Part shown: in pieces, positions 30,801 through 39,500 of the stretch
Position numbering within the stretch: position 1 is the first letter of the stretch
Layout of the letters: each line of letters begins with the position of its first letter
DNA from: Malassezia japonica
Lineage: Eukaryota; Basidiomycota; Malasseziomycetes; Malasseziales; Malasseziaceae
Length of the DNA: 64,000 bases
Reading direction: 5' to 3'
Assembly: GCF_029542785.1 (NCBI RefSeq)
Contig: NC_083371.1
Coordinates: 806,001 to 870,000 of the forward strand
Program-made: the position numbers and the translations under genes
The notes under the pieces: generated by a model
Databases searched by the model: none
The model's input: only the letters and a program-made list of their open reading frames with translations
What the model was told of the DNA's origin: nothing

Positions 30801-30934
30801 GTGGCGGCGGTGCGCCGCCGAGCGAGGGCGCTGCGCGGCCCCCGCCGCCGAGTGCCCCTCCGCGCGACGCAGACGGCTTCCAGCAGGTCAAGCCGCGGAG
30901 CAGCACCGCGTACCGCCCGCCGAGTGCCCGCTAG
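27857..30934 (+). CDS. TIF32: Translation initiation factor eIF3 subunit a
   Basis: Scaffold subunit of eIF3. 1025 aa. The N-terminal helical repeats (MPPVVKPEAVLKRSEELINV...) lead into a PCI domain near residues 320-500 (YHYTAADIEKFCLNACKRGH; INLRIDH-like strand at LNLRIDHVSQAITFQDDVFA). A long charged helix follows (KMERRKELLREMAKKREEEE ... ) as in the eIF3a spectrin-like region, ending in an Arg/Pro-rich tail (RRAPEPRTMPSERPPGAGGR). No introns, and strongly C-ending codons. A long antisense open frame opposite this gene is a by-product of that codon bias. Confidence 0.96.
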   Translation: MPPVVKPEAVLKRSEELINVGQASAALQALHEFTFSRRFKQGPSSSLEPLMERFMELCVDQRRGRAAKEALMQFKNAFQNTDPQSIRNVINHFLQHADAKVSEARSRADAAAEELDIDDLEESETPESILLGSVSQDQERDRTDRTMVTPWLKFLWEAYRTALDILKNNTRLEMAYQQIADQALHFCLQHQRKTEFRRLCEVLRQHLQSVARSTHHTNAIDFSDADTLQRHLDTRFTQLNSAVELELWQEAFRSVEDVHNLLTIAKKAPKPAMMANYYEKLTRIFIVSDNHLFHAAAWNRYYALARLSAHTEADQARMASFVLLSALAVPVIASSAPGTGNLNKGRTDFLQADSETRQRTGRLNALLGLNRTPTRAGLLREALNRNVLRRVRPELRELYHILEVEFHPLSICTKIEPILKQVAQDPSMAKYVKPLHSVVLTRLFQQLSQVYDSVKLQQVMQLVSAFKAPYHYTAADIEKFCLNACKRGHLNLRIDHVSQAITFQDDVFATDLHPAVASSSETDLVRLQTTPSELVRTQLARLAESLDTSLRVVDPSASQTAAEARRAAFARAIAEADKEHKLAVERKIKMERRKELLREMAKKREEEEAIAKAERLRQQAEAEQRRFTEEARRRELEHVRKEMEAAKLEEARKMAQSLKEKGGLKLSEEEFASLDTEKLVQLQVEQIEREKKDLSERLRTVHRRMDHIERAYRREEQPLLAADYERQQAIDLANHKRAYEVQRVTARERHESDMAMKKVLVGIMPDYDGMRDMLLGRRKALHEERVAQAETQIEKEKEQRRMDILHEHEEEQRRREEAEKERAAYEAQRKQREEEEARLAESRRADAEREAELEKQKRAEIEERQAALRMQAEKQAAQQAKAQERLDRDRAEPRTETGGAWRRSGAPSAAPPAASSGATDPMFANRRYRPGDLSRNSEGRAPEPRPMPTERRAPEPRTMPSERPPGAGGRYVPGAFSRMRQGGGGAPPSEGAARPPPPSAPPRDADGFQQVKPRSSTAYRPPSAR

Positions 30935-31123
30935 GCGATCCGTGCGCCGCCAAGGTTCTAGTGGAGGTGCCGCCGGCACGTTCGTGCTGTTTCTAGACCC
31001 AATAGGTGCTTTTGCATGTTATAACCGAACGCCGCACACGAAAAAAGCCGCGCGGCACGCCACTTTCGCCACCCGGCACAGGCGACGAATACTTTGCCCA
31101 GCGCCGTCTCTGGTGGATCGACG

Positions 31124-33172
31124 ATGACTACCTCGATAGATTTACCGCCTCTTGCATGTACAGCGGGTATGACGGAAGAGACACGCCCGCCGACACCGTC
31201 GCCCATGGAGCTCGTCGTGCAGATTGCGAGTCTGCACCGTGCCGCCGAAGTGGCGCAGTACTACTGGCTGCATGATCCGCCCCCAGACGGCGAGAAGGAA
31301 CGCAGCGCCAAGACGCTCGAGTCGGCGAGCTGGACGCGCCTGCTCGACGACTTGCACACGCGCCTCCGCGTGCTGATGGACGTTTCGGGCACGAGCGACG
31401 CTCTGCCGAGCCTCGCCCACGTCGACGGTGTGCCGCGCCGCGCAGCGACGCCAACGCACGATGCATTGAACGATACCCTGTCTTCTGACCTCGAAGCGCA
31501 CCTGCCCCATCCCCAGTGGGCAGAACGATACCCCGGCGCGGCCGGCGACTGGCTCAGTGGCGAAATCGCCCAGCGCCGGCGCCTCGCCGCCGCCCCGAGC
31601 GACGAGACGGTTTTTTCGACGCAGACGATGATGGAGGCGCTTGTCGCGCCGTGCTCGGGTGCACAGAGCGACGCCTCGTCGTCGTCCTCGTCAGGCCCGT
31701 CGTCGCCGGGCATCCTCACCGATACCCCTGCGCCGTTTGCCGGCTCGAGCGCCGGCGTGCTTCCGGCGCAGAACGACGTGCCTATGTCCTCACGCTCGTC
31801 GCTGATGCTCGGCGATTATTTTCACTGGCGTGCGATGCACAAGGAGCCCATGAGCCGCTCGTCGTCGCAGGACAGGTCGCCGCTCCAGGCGCCGGACCAC
31901 GACGTGATCCAGCACGTCCTCGAGGCCGCCACCTGGCAGGCCGAGAACGATATACGCGCCGAGCCCGAGCCGCTGCTGCGCATCGAGCCGGACGACCCGC
32001 GGCACGCCGAGCTCGCGCCGCTGCGCGACTGGATCGACTTTCAGGCGACGGCGCACGCCGTCGCGTGCCTCGCGACGGGCACTGCTGAGCAGACGCGGAT
32101 GCTCGCGCGCCTCTTGCCGAGCGCGTCGGTAACGCACTCCCCGGATACGAGCCTCTTTTCTCTGCACATGACGATGCACGACAGTCGCTGCTGCCTGTTT
32201 AATGTGCAGAACCGCCGCGTGAACGAGTCGACGTCGCCGGCAAATCTCTTGCAGAACGACGCATCGTCGTGGGCCGCCGCCGCGGACGGCACGGCGCTCA
32301 TGCAGATCCAGTCGACCGTCCACCAAGATACCCTCGGCCGCCTTCCCCTGCGCCACACGGCCCTTGCGCCGTCGCATCCGATGCGCAGCGCTATCGAGCA
32401 CTGGGAAGAACACATGCCGCGCGCCGCCCACTGGTTGCCGGTGCGCGCCTACGAGCCGACGTTGGGAGGGAGCGACACACAGGACACGCGCCTTCTGCGC
32501 CACTTTGTGCGCCACGACTATGCCGTCGCGCAGCGTCTCGCGCGCTCGCCGTACACCTCGGAACAGCTCGAGCTGGCCGAGGCGTGCGTGCGCGAGCCAG
32601 GCGCACTGCAGCACGTTGATGCGCTCGTCGCGAGCCGTGCAGAGACGTACCTGGCCAAGGTGCACGACGCGCTCGCCCCGCCGGCGTCGTACGACGCGCA
32701 GATGTTTACCGTCTCGCGCCTCGTGCTGCGCGCCGCACAGGGCTACAACATGCAGCTGCACGGCCTCGTGTTTGTGTCGCCCAACGAGATCACGCAAGAG
32801 TCGCTGAGTGTCTATGACGGCATGACGCCGGCCGATGTGCCCGAGTTTGCGCGCCGCTGGCGGCTGCGTGGCCCGGGACTCGACGGGCACGGCGTCGAGG
32901 AGCGCGTCGACGCAAAGTCCCCGCCCTTGCTCCCGGTCGCCTACTTTTCGCCCGAGCACCAAGACGGACCAAACGCGCTGAAGCTGTCGTTTGGGCGTGC
33001 GCCGAGCGGCGACGGGTGCGTGCACTATGGCGGCGTCTCGGGGCGCTTCCTTGCGATCAAGATCCTCAACACGGCCACGGCCAACACACCGATCAAGCAC
33101 ATTGCCGCGGAGGGGTATACGGGTCTACGTACGAGTGCGCAGGGCGGATTCTGCGACCGCCAGCTTTTGTAG
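31124..33172 (+). CDS. Protein of unknown function, 682 aa
   Basis: I do not recognise the family. ATG 31124 (MTTSIDLPPL) is the first true start; ATG 31169 is an alternative. The protein has a helical N-terminus (LVVQIASLHRAAEVAQYYWL, WTRLLDDLHTRLRVLM), a Ser-rich linker, and a central block (IDFQATAHAVACLATGTAEQ; HMTMHDSRCCLFNVQNRRVN). An all-alpha-looking middle (RLLRHFVRHDYAVAQRLARS) leads to a C-terminal beta-rich segment (HYGGVSGRFLAIKILNTATA ... HIAAEGYTGLR). That last segment superficially resembles a galactose-binding-like jelly-roll strand pattern. No membrane span or signal peptide is seen. A single long frame with uniform codon bias supports it as a real gene. Confidence 0.75.
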   Translation: MTTSIDLPPLACTAGMTEETRPPTPSPMELVVQIASLHRAAEVAQYYWLHDPPPDGEKERSAKTLESASWTRLLDDLHTRLRVLMDVSGTSDALPSLAHVDGVPRRAATPTHDALNDTLSSDLEAHLPHPQWAERYPGAAGDWLSGEIAQRRRLAAAPSDETVFSTQTMMEALVAPCSGAQSDASSSSSSGPSSPGILTDTPAPFAGSSAGVLPAQNDVPMSSRSSLMLGDYFHWRAMHKEPMSRSSSQDRSPLQAPDHDVIQHVLEAATWQAENDIRAEPEPLLRIEPDDPRHAELAPLRDWIDFQATAHAVACLATGTAEQTRMLARLLPSASVTHSPDTSLFSLHMTMHDSRCCLFNVQNRRVNESTSPANLLQNDASSWAAAADGTALMQIQSTVHQDTLGRLPLRHTALAPSHPMRSAIEHWEEHMPRAAHWLPVRAYEPTLGGSDTQDTRLLRHFVRHDYAVAQRLARSPYTSEQLELAEACVREPGALQHVDALVASRAETYLAKVHDALAPPASYDAQMFTVSRLVLRAAQGYNMQLHGLVFVSPNEITQESLSVYDGMTPADVPEFARRWRLRGPGLDGHGVEERVDAKSPPLLPVAYFSPEHQDGPNALKLSFGRAPSGDGCVHYGGVSGRFLAIKILNTATANTPIKHIAAEGYTGLRTSAQGGFCDRQLL

Positions 33173-33224
33173 TTTACGACACACGGTAAATAATAAAATC
33201 ACCGATTTCGCTCAATTTATCAGC

Positions 33225-34796
33225 ATGCGATCGTCGGAGGAGGCAGACGACGGCGCGGCGCGCGGCGCTGGGAGCGGCATGCCGCCAGTGCTGCCGGCGG
33301 CACAGGCGCAGATCGCGCTCCTTGCGCAGATCGTCCCGATGCTCGTGCTCGCCGCAGGCGGGCTCCTCCTCTCGGGCTGGGAGCTCGATAATATGACGGT
33401 AGGCATCCTCGCTCACGCAGCACTGGAACGTCTTTCGCGCGGTCGACAAGTTTCTGATCCTCGTGCCGATCATGATGAACCTCAAAGGGAACCTCGAGCT
33501 GAATCTGTCGCTGCGCATGTCGACTGCCGTACGTCCATCGACTCACCCAGGCGAATATGGGCGAGCTCGACAACCGGCGCACGCGCCAAGTGCTCGTCAC
33601 GGGCAACCTCGCGCTGCTGCAGGCGCAGGCGCTCATTGTAGCATGCGCCGCTGGCATCCTATCGTTTATCATGGGGCAGTTTGAGCAGCACCGCATGCCG
33701 CCGGCCGCGGGCGCACCGGCGAGCGCGACATGGGCGCTGCCGAGCGCCACGTCCACGGCGCTCGCCAGCCCGGCGGCCGTGCGCACGCCGCTTGCGCGCG
33801 GCATTCATACCCCCGGGCGTCCCAACGTCGACCGTGCACTGCGCCTGCGCAACGGCTACCTCGAGTTTTTCATGGTCGTCGCCGTGGCGATGCTCTCCGC
33901 CTCGCTCTCGTCCGCGGTGCAGGGAACGTGCCTGTGTGCGCTCGTGATCTGGGCACGTCGCTTCCGCCTGGACCCGGACCGGACCGTGGTGCCGATCGCG
34001 GGCTCGCTCGGCGACCTGATCACACTGACGCTCCTCGGCGTGCTGGCAGCGGGCCTGCTGCCGTCCGAGGGCTCGCTCCTGTCGCTTGTGCTCTTTGTCG
34101 TGCTAATCGTCGTGTGCTGCTTGATGATCTTGATGACGCTGCGCAACGTGTACGTAGGCGAGCTCGTCGCGGACGGCTGGACGCCACTGTTTGCCGCGGC
34201 ACTCATCAGCTCAGTCGCGGGCCTGCTCCTCGACAAAAACGCGGCGCGGTACGACGGCCTGGCGCTCCTCGCGCCGGTCGTCTCGGGCCTGCCCGGCGTC
34301 GCGGCCGCCGTGTTCACTTCCACGCTCTCATCCGCGCTGCACGCGGGCCGCATCGTTGCGCCGACACGCGCCGCGAGCGCCGAGTACGCGCCGCTGACGG
34401 AGCCGGGCGCCGAGGCGCCCCGATACCCCAACGACACGCCGCGCTTCACGCCACGGGGGGGGTGGCAGCTCCCTTTGACACTGCTGGGCAGCACGACGCT
34501 CGTTCAGATCGGATACCTGAGCCTCTTGTGGCTCACACGCAGCCTCGTCTTTGGCTGGCAGTTTGCGCTCTGCTTTGTGCTGCTCTCTACCTTGCTCGTA
34601 CGTCGCGCCACTTACCCAGACCTGCCTCGCTTTGAGCGGGGGATACACCCTGTGCTTCCTTTTGTGGTACTGGGACTATGATCCGGATACCTCGTGCATG
34701 CCGTACATCACCTCGCTGGTCGATGCACTGAGCCAGCTGGTCTTGTTTGCCGCGTTTGCGAGCGCGCATGCGCTCGGCGACCGCGTGTCTACATAG
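33225..34796 (+). CDS. SLC41/MgtE-type divalent-cation (Mg2+) transporter
   Basis: Four exons with three 22-nt introns (33399-33420, 33529-33550, 34598-34619) give 501 aa. All splices are phase 0. After splicing, FRAVDKFLILVPIMMNLKGN and LSLRMSTA-ANMGELDNRRT form the first SLC41 signature, where conserved polar residues line the Mg2+ path. The second half has APVVSGLPGVAAAVFTSTLS and, after intron 3, WDYDPDTSCMPYITSLVDAL, the second signature. About ten hydrophobic spans are visible (e.g. IVPMLVLAAGGLLLSGW; LLSLVLFVVLIVVCCLMILM). Family members move Mg2+ across plasma or organelle membranes; location here is not readable. The stop overlaps the tail of the convergent BCS1-like gene by 8 bp. 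Confidence 0.92.
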
Positions 34797-36564
34797 CGCC
34801 TAGATCGCCGTTCTCCTCGGCAAACGCACGCACCGCCGCATGGGGGTCGTCGGGGAAGCGGATAAAGAGGCCTTGCAGCTCGGCCATGCTCACGCCGCCG
34901 CGCGCCGCAGGGCGCGGCCAGAAGCCCGGGCGCGCCGCCCGCACCTCTTTCGGCTCCTCGCGCGTGTGGCCGTCCTCGTCGAGGTGCAGGGCGGCGCGCC
35001 GGCGGCGCGTGGCATGCGCGACCTCGGCCACGAGCCGGTCGGCGGCGCCGTTCAGCTCGTCGGCCGTCGCCTTGAGCGCCTCGCGGTAGTACTCGGTCTG
35101 TGCGTCCGGCGCGGTCTGGTGCGGCGCATGCGCAAACTCTGCGGGGTCGTAGCCCCGCGCACGGCGCGCAGCATCGAGACGCGCCTCGAGCAGATCAGCC
35201 TGGTAGAAGCGCACGAGCAGCTCGCGCACCTGGCGCGGCGCCGCGTCGCCCAGCTCGCAGATCATATCGACACGCCCCGGGCGGATAAGCGCGGGGTCGA
35301 GACGCTCCAGGTGATTTGTCGTCATAAAGATGATGCGCGACTCGCCGGACGCGACACCGTCCAGCGCGTTGAGCAGGCCCGAGAACGTAACGCTCGGCTG
35401 GTAGCCGTCGGCGTGGCGCTCCGGCGAGTGGTTCGCACGCCCTGCAAACGCCGCATCCACATCTTCGAGCAGAAGAATGCTGCGCTCGGGCGCGTTCGAC
35501 AGCAGGTGGTTCAGCTTGTCGTCCGTCATGCCGCGCTCGGCGAGGTTCAGCAGGCAGATGTTAAAGTCGAGGCTGCCCGCCAGCGCAGTGATGAACGACG
35601 TCTTGCCGGAGCCCGGCGCGCCGTGCAGCAGGTAGCCGCGGCGGTAGGGGATGCCACGCTTCGTGTACCAGCTCCCGCGCGACAGGAAACGGTTCACGTC
35701 GCCCACCAGCTCGTCCTTCTTGTCCGAGGCGAGCACCACACTATCGAGCTCACGCACACGGCGGGGGTGCCCAAACGGCCGCCACTCGGCACCCCAGCTG
35801 GTAAAGATGATCGTCTTTCCTTGCGTCGATGCGAGCGCAAGCTGCCGCGCCTCGGCAAGGAGCTGCGTAAAGAGGTGCGAGTAGGAGGAGAGCGTCGTGA
35901 GCGTCACCGTCTCCCACGGTGCGCCCGTCGAGAGGTCGACGAGCTTGCCGTTGCGCTCGCGCTGCAGGCGAATCCACACACCGTGGTAGCGGAACCAGTG
36001 CGTTCCAGGGCCCGGCACCAGCGAAAAAGTCGCCACGCCACGCTCCTGGCCGGTGCCGGGCGTGGGGTGCATCGTCGGCTCTTCGTAGTGCGTGTCGACC
36101 GCAAGCTCGCGCGAGATGATGCGGATCGGCGACACGGCGCCTGCGCCGGCACGCAAAGGATCGTGCGGCAGCACCTCGCCACTCGCCTGCGCCGGGCGCC
36201 GCAGGCCCAGAAACTCGAGCATCGACTCGCGGGGCATTTTTCCATCGTGCGCCTTGCGGCGGAGCGCCTGTGCCTGGGCCTGCGCGCCCATCCAGTGCAG
36301 GAACCAGGGGTGTGCGCGGTCCTTGGATGGGATCTCGAGCGAGACGAGCATGCGGCGCTGTGCGGCGTGCGCGCCCCACGACACGACACTCTTTGAGTAG
36401 GCGAGCGCGCCGCCGAAAATCATCAGGCCAAAGCCCGCGGAAAAGTAGGGATTGCCATCGACCATCGACGCAAGCAGCCCTTGCGGCTTGCTCTGCTCAG
36501 CCGGCGGCATCGCAGCCGCGTTCGGCGCGCCGGGTGCGCCGTGCGCCGGCGTCTCGGACATCAT
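34789..36564 (-). CDS. BCS1: BCS1-like mitochondrial AAA ATPase
   Basis: Inner-membrane AAA protein that, in yeast, translocates folded Rip1 into complex III. 591 aa from ATG 36564 (ATG 36561 follows at once). One N-terminal span (NPYFSAGFGLMIFGGALAYS) precedes the BCS1-specific domain (FTSWGAEWRPFGHPRRVREL). The AAA module has Walker A HGAPGSGKTSF, Walker B SILLLEDVDAAF and sensor MTTNHLERLDPALIRPGRVD. The C-terminus has the typical VSMAELQGLFIRF. It contains more inserted, low-complexity sequence than classical ~450-residue BCS1, so a paralogous role is possible. It starts 22 bp after the CCH1 stop on the same strand and overlaps the SLC41 gene's stop. Confidence 0.88.
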   Translation of the reverse strand: MMSETPAHGAPGAPNAAAMPPAEQSKPQGLLASMVDGNPYFSAGFGLMIFGGALAYSKSVVSWGAHAAQRRMLVSLEIPSKDRAHPWFLHWMGAQAQAQALRRKAHDGKMPRESMLEFLGLRRPAQASGEVLPHDPLRAGAGAVSPIRIISRELAVDTHYEEPTMHPTPGTGQERGVATFSLVPGPGTHWFRYHGVWIRLQRERNGKLVDLSTGAPWETVTLTTLSSYSHLFTQLLAEARQLALASTQGKTIIFTSWGAEWRPFGHPRRVRELDSVVLASDKKDELVGDVNRFLSRGSWYTKRGIPYRRGYLLHGAPGSGKTSFITALAGSLDFNICLLNLAERGMTDDKLNHLLSNAPERSILLLEDVDAAFAGRANHSPERHADGYQPSVTFSGLLNALDGVASGESRIIFMTTNHLERLDPALIRPGRVDMICELGDAAPRQVRELLVRFYQADLLEARLDAARRARGYDPAEFAHAPHQTAPDAQTEYYREALKATADELNGAADRLVAEVAHATRRRRAALHLDEDGHTREEPKEVRAARPGFWPRPAARGGVSMAELQGLFIRFPDDPHAAVRAFAEENGDLGAM

Positions 36565-36586
36565 CGATCGATGACTAAATGGTACA

Positions 36587-39500
36587 TTACGCGCTATGGT
36601 CGTTAGGCCATACGCTGTCTGGTCGCTCGGGCGAAAGACGGCGCATGACGGAGTTCCACGCCCCCATGTCGCGCGATGGGGAGGGGGTGCGGTGGGGTTG
36701 CACAGACGACGAGCTTCCGGGAGGGCGGTCGTCGGCGTTGCGGCCATGGTTCTGGTCCGCAAAGGGGTTTAGGCTGGGGTCCTGGAAGGACAGGCGGCGG
36801 CGCGCCACGGGCGAGACGGACATTGGCGAGAGGTGCACGTCGCTGGCGCCATCGGCAATGTCGCCACCAAAGTAGTCCGAATAGCCCGACGTGGGCGTGC
36901 GCAGCGCGTCGGTCGCGCGTGGTGCATCCACGTCCAGGCGGCCAAACGTGGGATCGATCGAGATGCGGGGGCGCTCGGGCGTGCGGCCGACGTCGCCTTC
37001 GACGGTGATCGAGGGGAAGCCGCGCTCGTCGCCACGCATCGCGACACGCGTGATGTGCTCCTGGTTCGCACGCGCCGCAAGGAAGCGGCGACGTAAGTAG
37101 ACCGTACGCAGCAGCCCACGCACACGCTCCAGACTGATCGTGCTGTCGAGCTTGTCGAGGAGCGCCCGGCGCTCGATAAACTCGGACACCTCCATGTTGG
37201 TCGGGCGCGAGCACATCTTGTGGTAGGCAAGCACAAAGAGCATCGCCGTGAACGAGATGCCTTTGCCTTTGTCCGACAGGATCGCTTCGTGGTACATGCG
37301 ATTGAGGCGCACACGGCGGTGGCGCAACTCCTCGGGATCCAGCGCGGCGAGCGCGGAATCGAGCTTGTCGAGGTTCAGGCCGCTCTCGATGTGCCCGGTA
37401 CCCGAGACGCTGTCGGCTGTGTAGGCGTTCAGGCTCGGCGACTGGTGCACCGAGCTTCCCCGCCGCTGGCTGCTCGCCGGCGAACGGGGGGAACGGGGCG
37501 AGCGGGGCGAGCGGGGCGAACGAGGAAGGCTCAGGCGGAAGCGACGGCGGGGACTGCTTCCTGGCGACGACGGCGCGCTGCTGGGATTCGACACGACGCG
37601 CGCCTTGTCCATCAGCGCGTCGATACGCGCCTCGGGGGGGTAGAGGCCGACCTCGAACATGCCGATGAGCTGCGAGAGGAAGGGGACCACCTGCTCTTTG
37701 GAGATGTACCCGAATCCCTCGGGATCAAACTTGGACCAGGCGTCCTTGTACAGCCGCATCTGCTCGCGCGATAGTGCCGTGCTGCCTTGCAGATGGAACA
37801 CGTACGAAAAGTTCTCCACCACGGTACCCGTAAACATGTTCAGGAAGATGAACATCGAGATAATGTTCCACGTAATGAACAAGAAGTAGGCCCACTCCAT
37901 GCTGCCGCAGTCCGACTCGAGATAGTTGCTCGAAGGCGTACAAAGCGGCGACTGCACGGTGTAGTCGTGCATGTACGAGTTCCATCCCTCGCCAGTGGAT
38001 GTCATGAGCAAAAAGACAAGCGTGCCCCACAGCGAGCTCAGGTTCTTGGAGTGCGTTTCGTTGTCGCCCCACTTCGTCAGGCCAAAGACCTCGACGAGCA
38101 TGATGCCCCACACAAAGAACATGGTGAGCCACAGGAGGAACAAGCTAAAGATGGCCGGCACACTGCCGATGGCCGTCTTGAACAGCTGGTTCAGCGAGTC
38201 GTTGCGCTGCACCAGCTTCAGCGCGACACCGGTCAAGAAGATCTTTTGCAGCTGCGCATGCACTTGCGAGCCATTGGGGTGGATCGCAAGCGGAATACTC
38301 GTGCCGAGCACGCCGGCCATCACCAGCACATCGTACCAGTTCCACAAATTGCGACGGAAACCAGAGAACCCAAGACCGATCAGGCGCACAACAATATCCA
38401 CGAAGTAGATCAGCGCCAGCACCGTGTAGATCGTGTTCCGCACAGTGTCCGCCCACGGAGGATCGGTATACTGCTGCGTCATGAGCACGACCAAAATCGA
38501 GAGGTGCATCATCGACATGGACCGCAGCCACCAACCTTGCTTCTGCGTCGCGGCCTGGAAACACCACTTGACAAACTTGTTTTTGGGCATGACCTTGGGT
38601 CGCTTGGACGCCGTCTGCCGCTGCAGCTGCCGCTTGAGGTCGAGCCACTGGCGCTGTTCGGTCGTAAGGAACGCTGCACCCGAGTAGCGCTGGAAGTTTT
38701 CGATAATCACCGACACAAACAGCGTCAAAACACTCACAGCACCGACCAAGTTATAGATCAGGAAAAAGATCGCATTGTGCTGCGCCGCGTCGGTCTGCGG
38801 CTGATTATCACGGCCAACAATCGCCATTGCTTGCGTCATGACATCGATCCAGCCTTCGAGCGACACAATCTCAAAGAGAATCAACAGCGAGCTCTTAAAG
38901 TCGTCAAAGGAGTACTGCGATCCCTCGCTCGGATTTGCCCATACACGGGGCGCAAGGAACGACCAGTTGAGCGGCTGCGACGAAAACTCGCCGTGGCAGT
39001 CGAGCTTGTTCAGGATCGAATCAGACTCGTCGTTGCACCCATACAGCCGCCCGGCAAACAGATTCTGTCCCCAGACGGCGTAGGGAATAATGTACAAGAG
39101 TGCCAGCAGTGCTGCGTCCAGAATACGGCCGGCACCGGCAATCATCACTGCATGGAAAGTGTCGCGCATGAGCGACGACAGATTGATCAAACGCAGCGCA
39201 CGGAACGCTTTGAGCGCACGCGTAAAGTGCGACACACCACCGGGCACGGCCAGCTCACTGATGACATTGATCAGCAGCGAGATCAGCACAAACATATCCA
39301 GCAGGTTCCACACGCTCAGCACGTATGCGTTCGGCGTAAAGGCAAGGCCATCGGCGATCGTTTTGACAAAGAATTCCGCCACGAAAATCACCGAGAGACT
39401 CAGCTCGATCACCGAGAACCACGAGCCGACCTGCGCGCCGTCCTTGATCGCATTCTCGCCATAGTACTTTTTGCGGTAGGCCGGCGTCGCAATGCCTGCA

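Noticed and set aside
27491..30979. A 1162-codon open frame on the - strand opposite eIF3a
   Set aside because: Composition is Leu/Arg/Ala-rich shadow sequence; eIF3a on the + strand has clear domain content.
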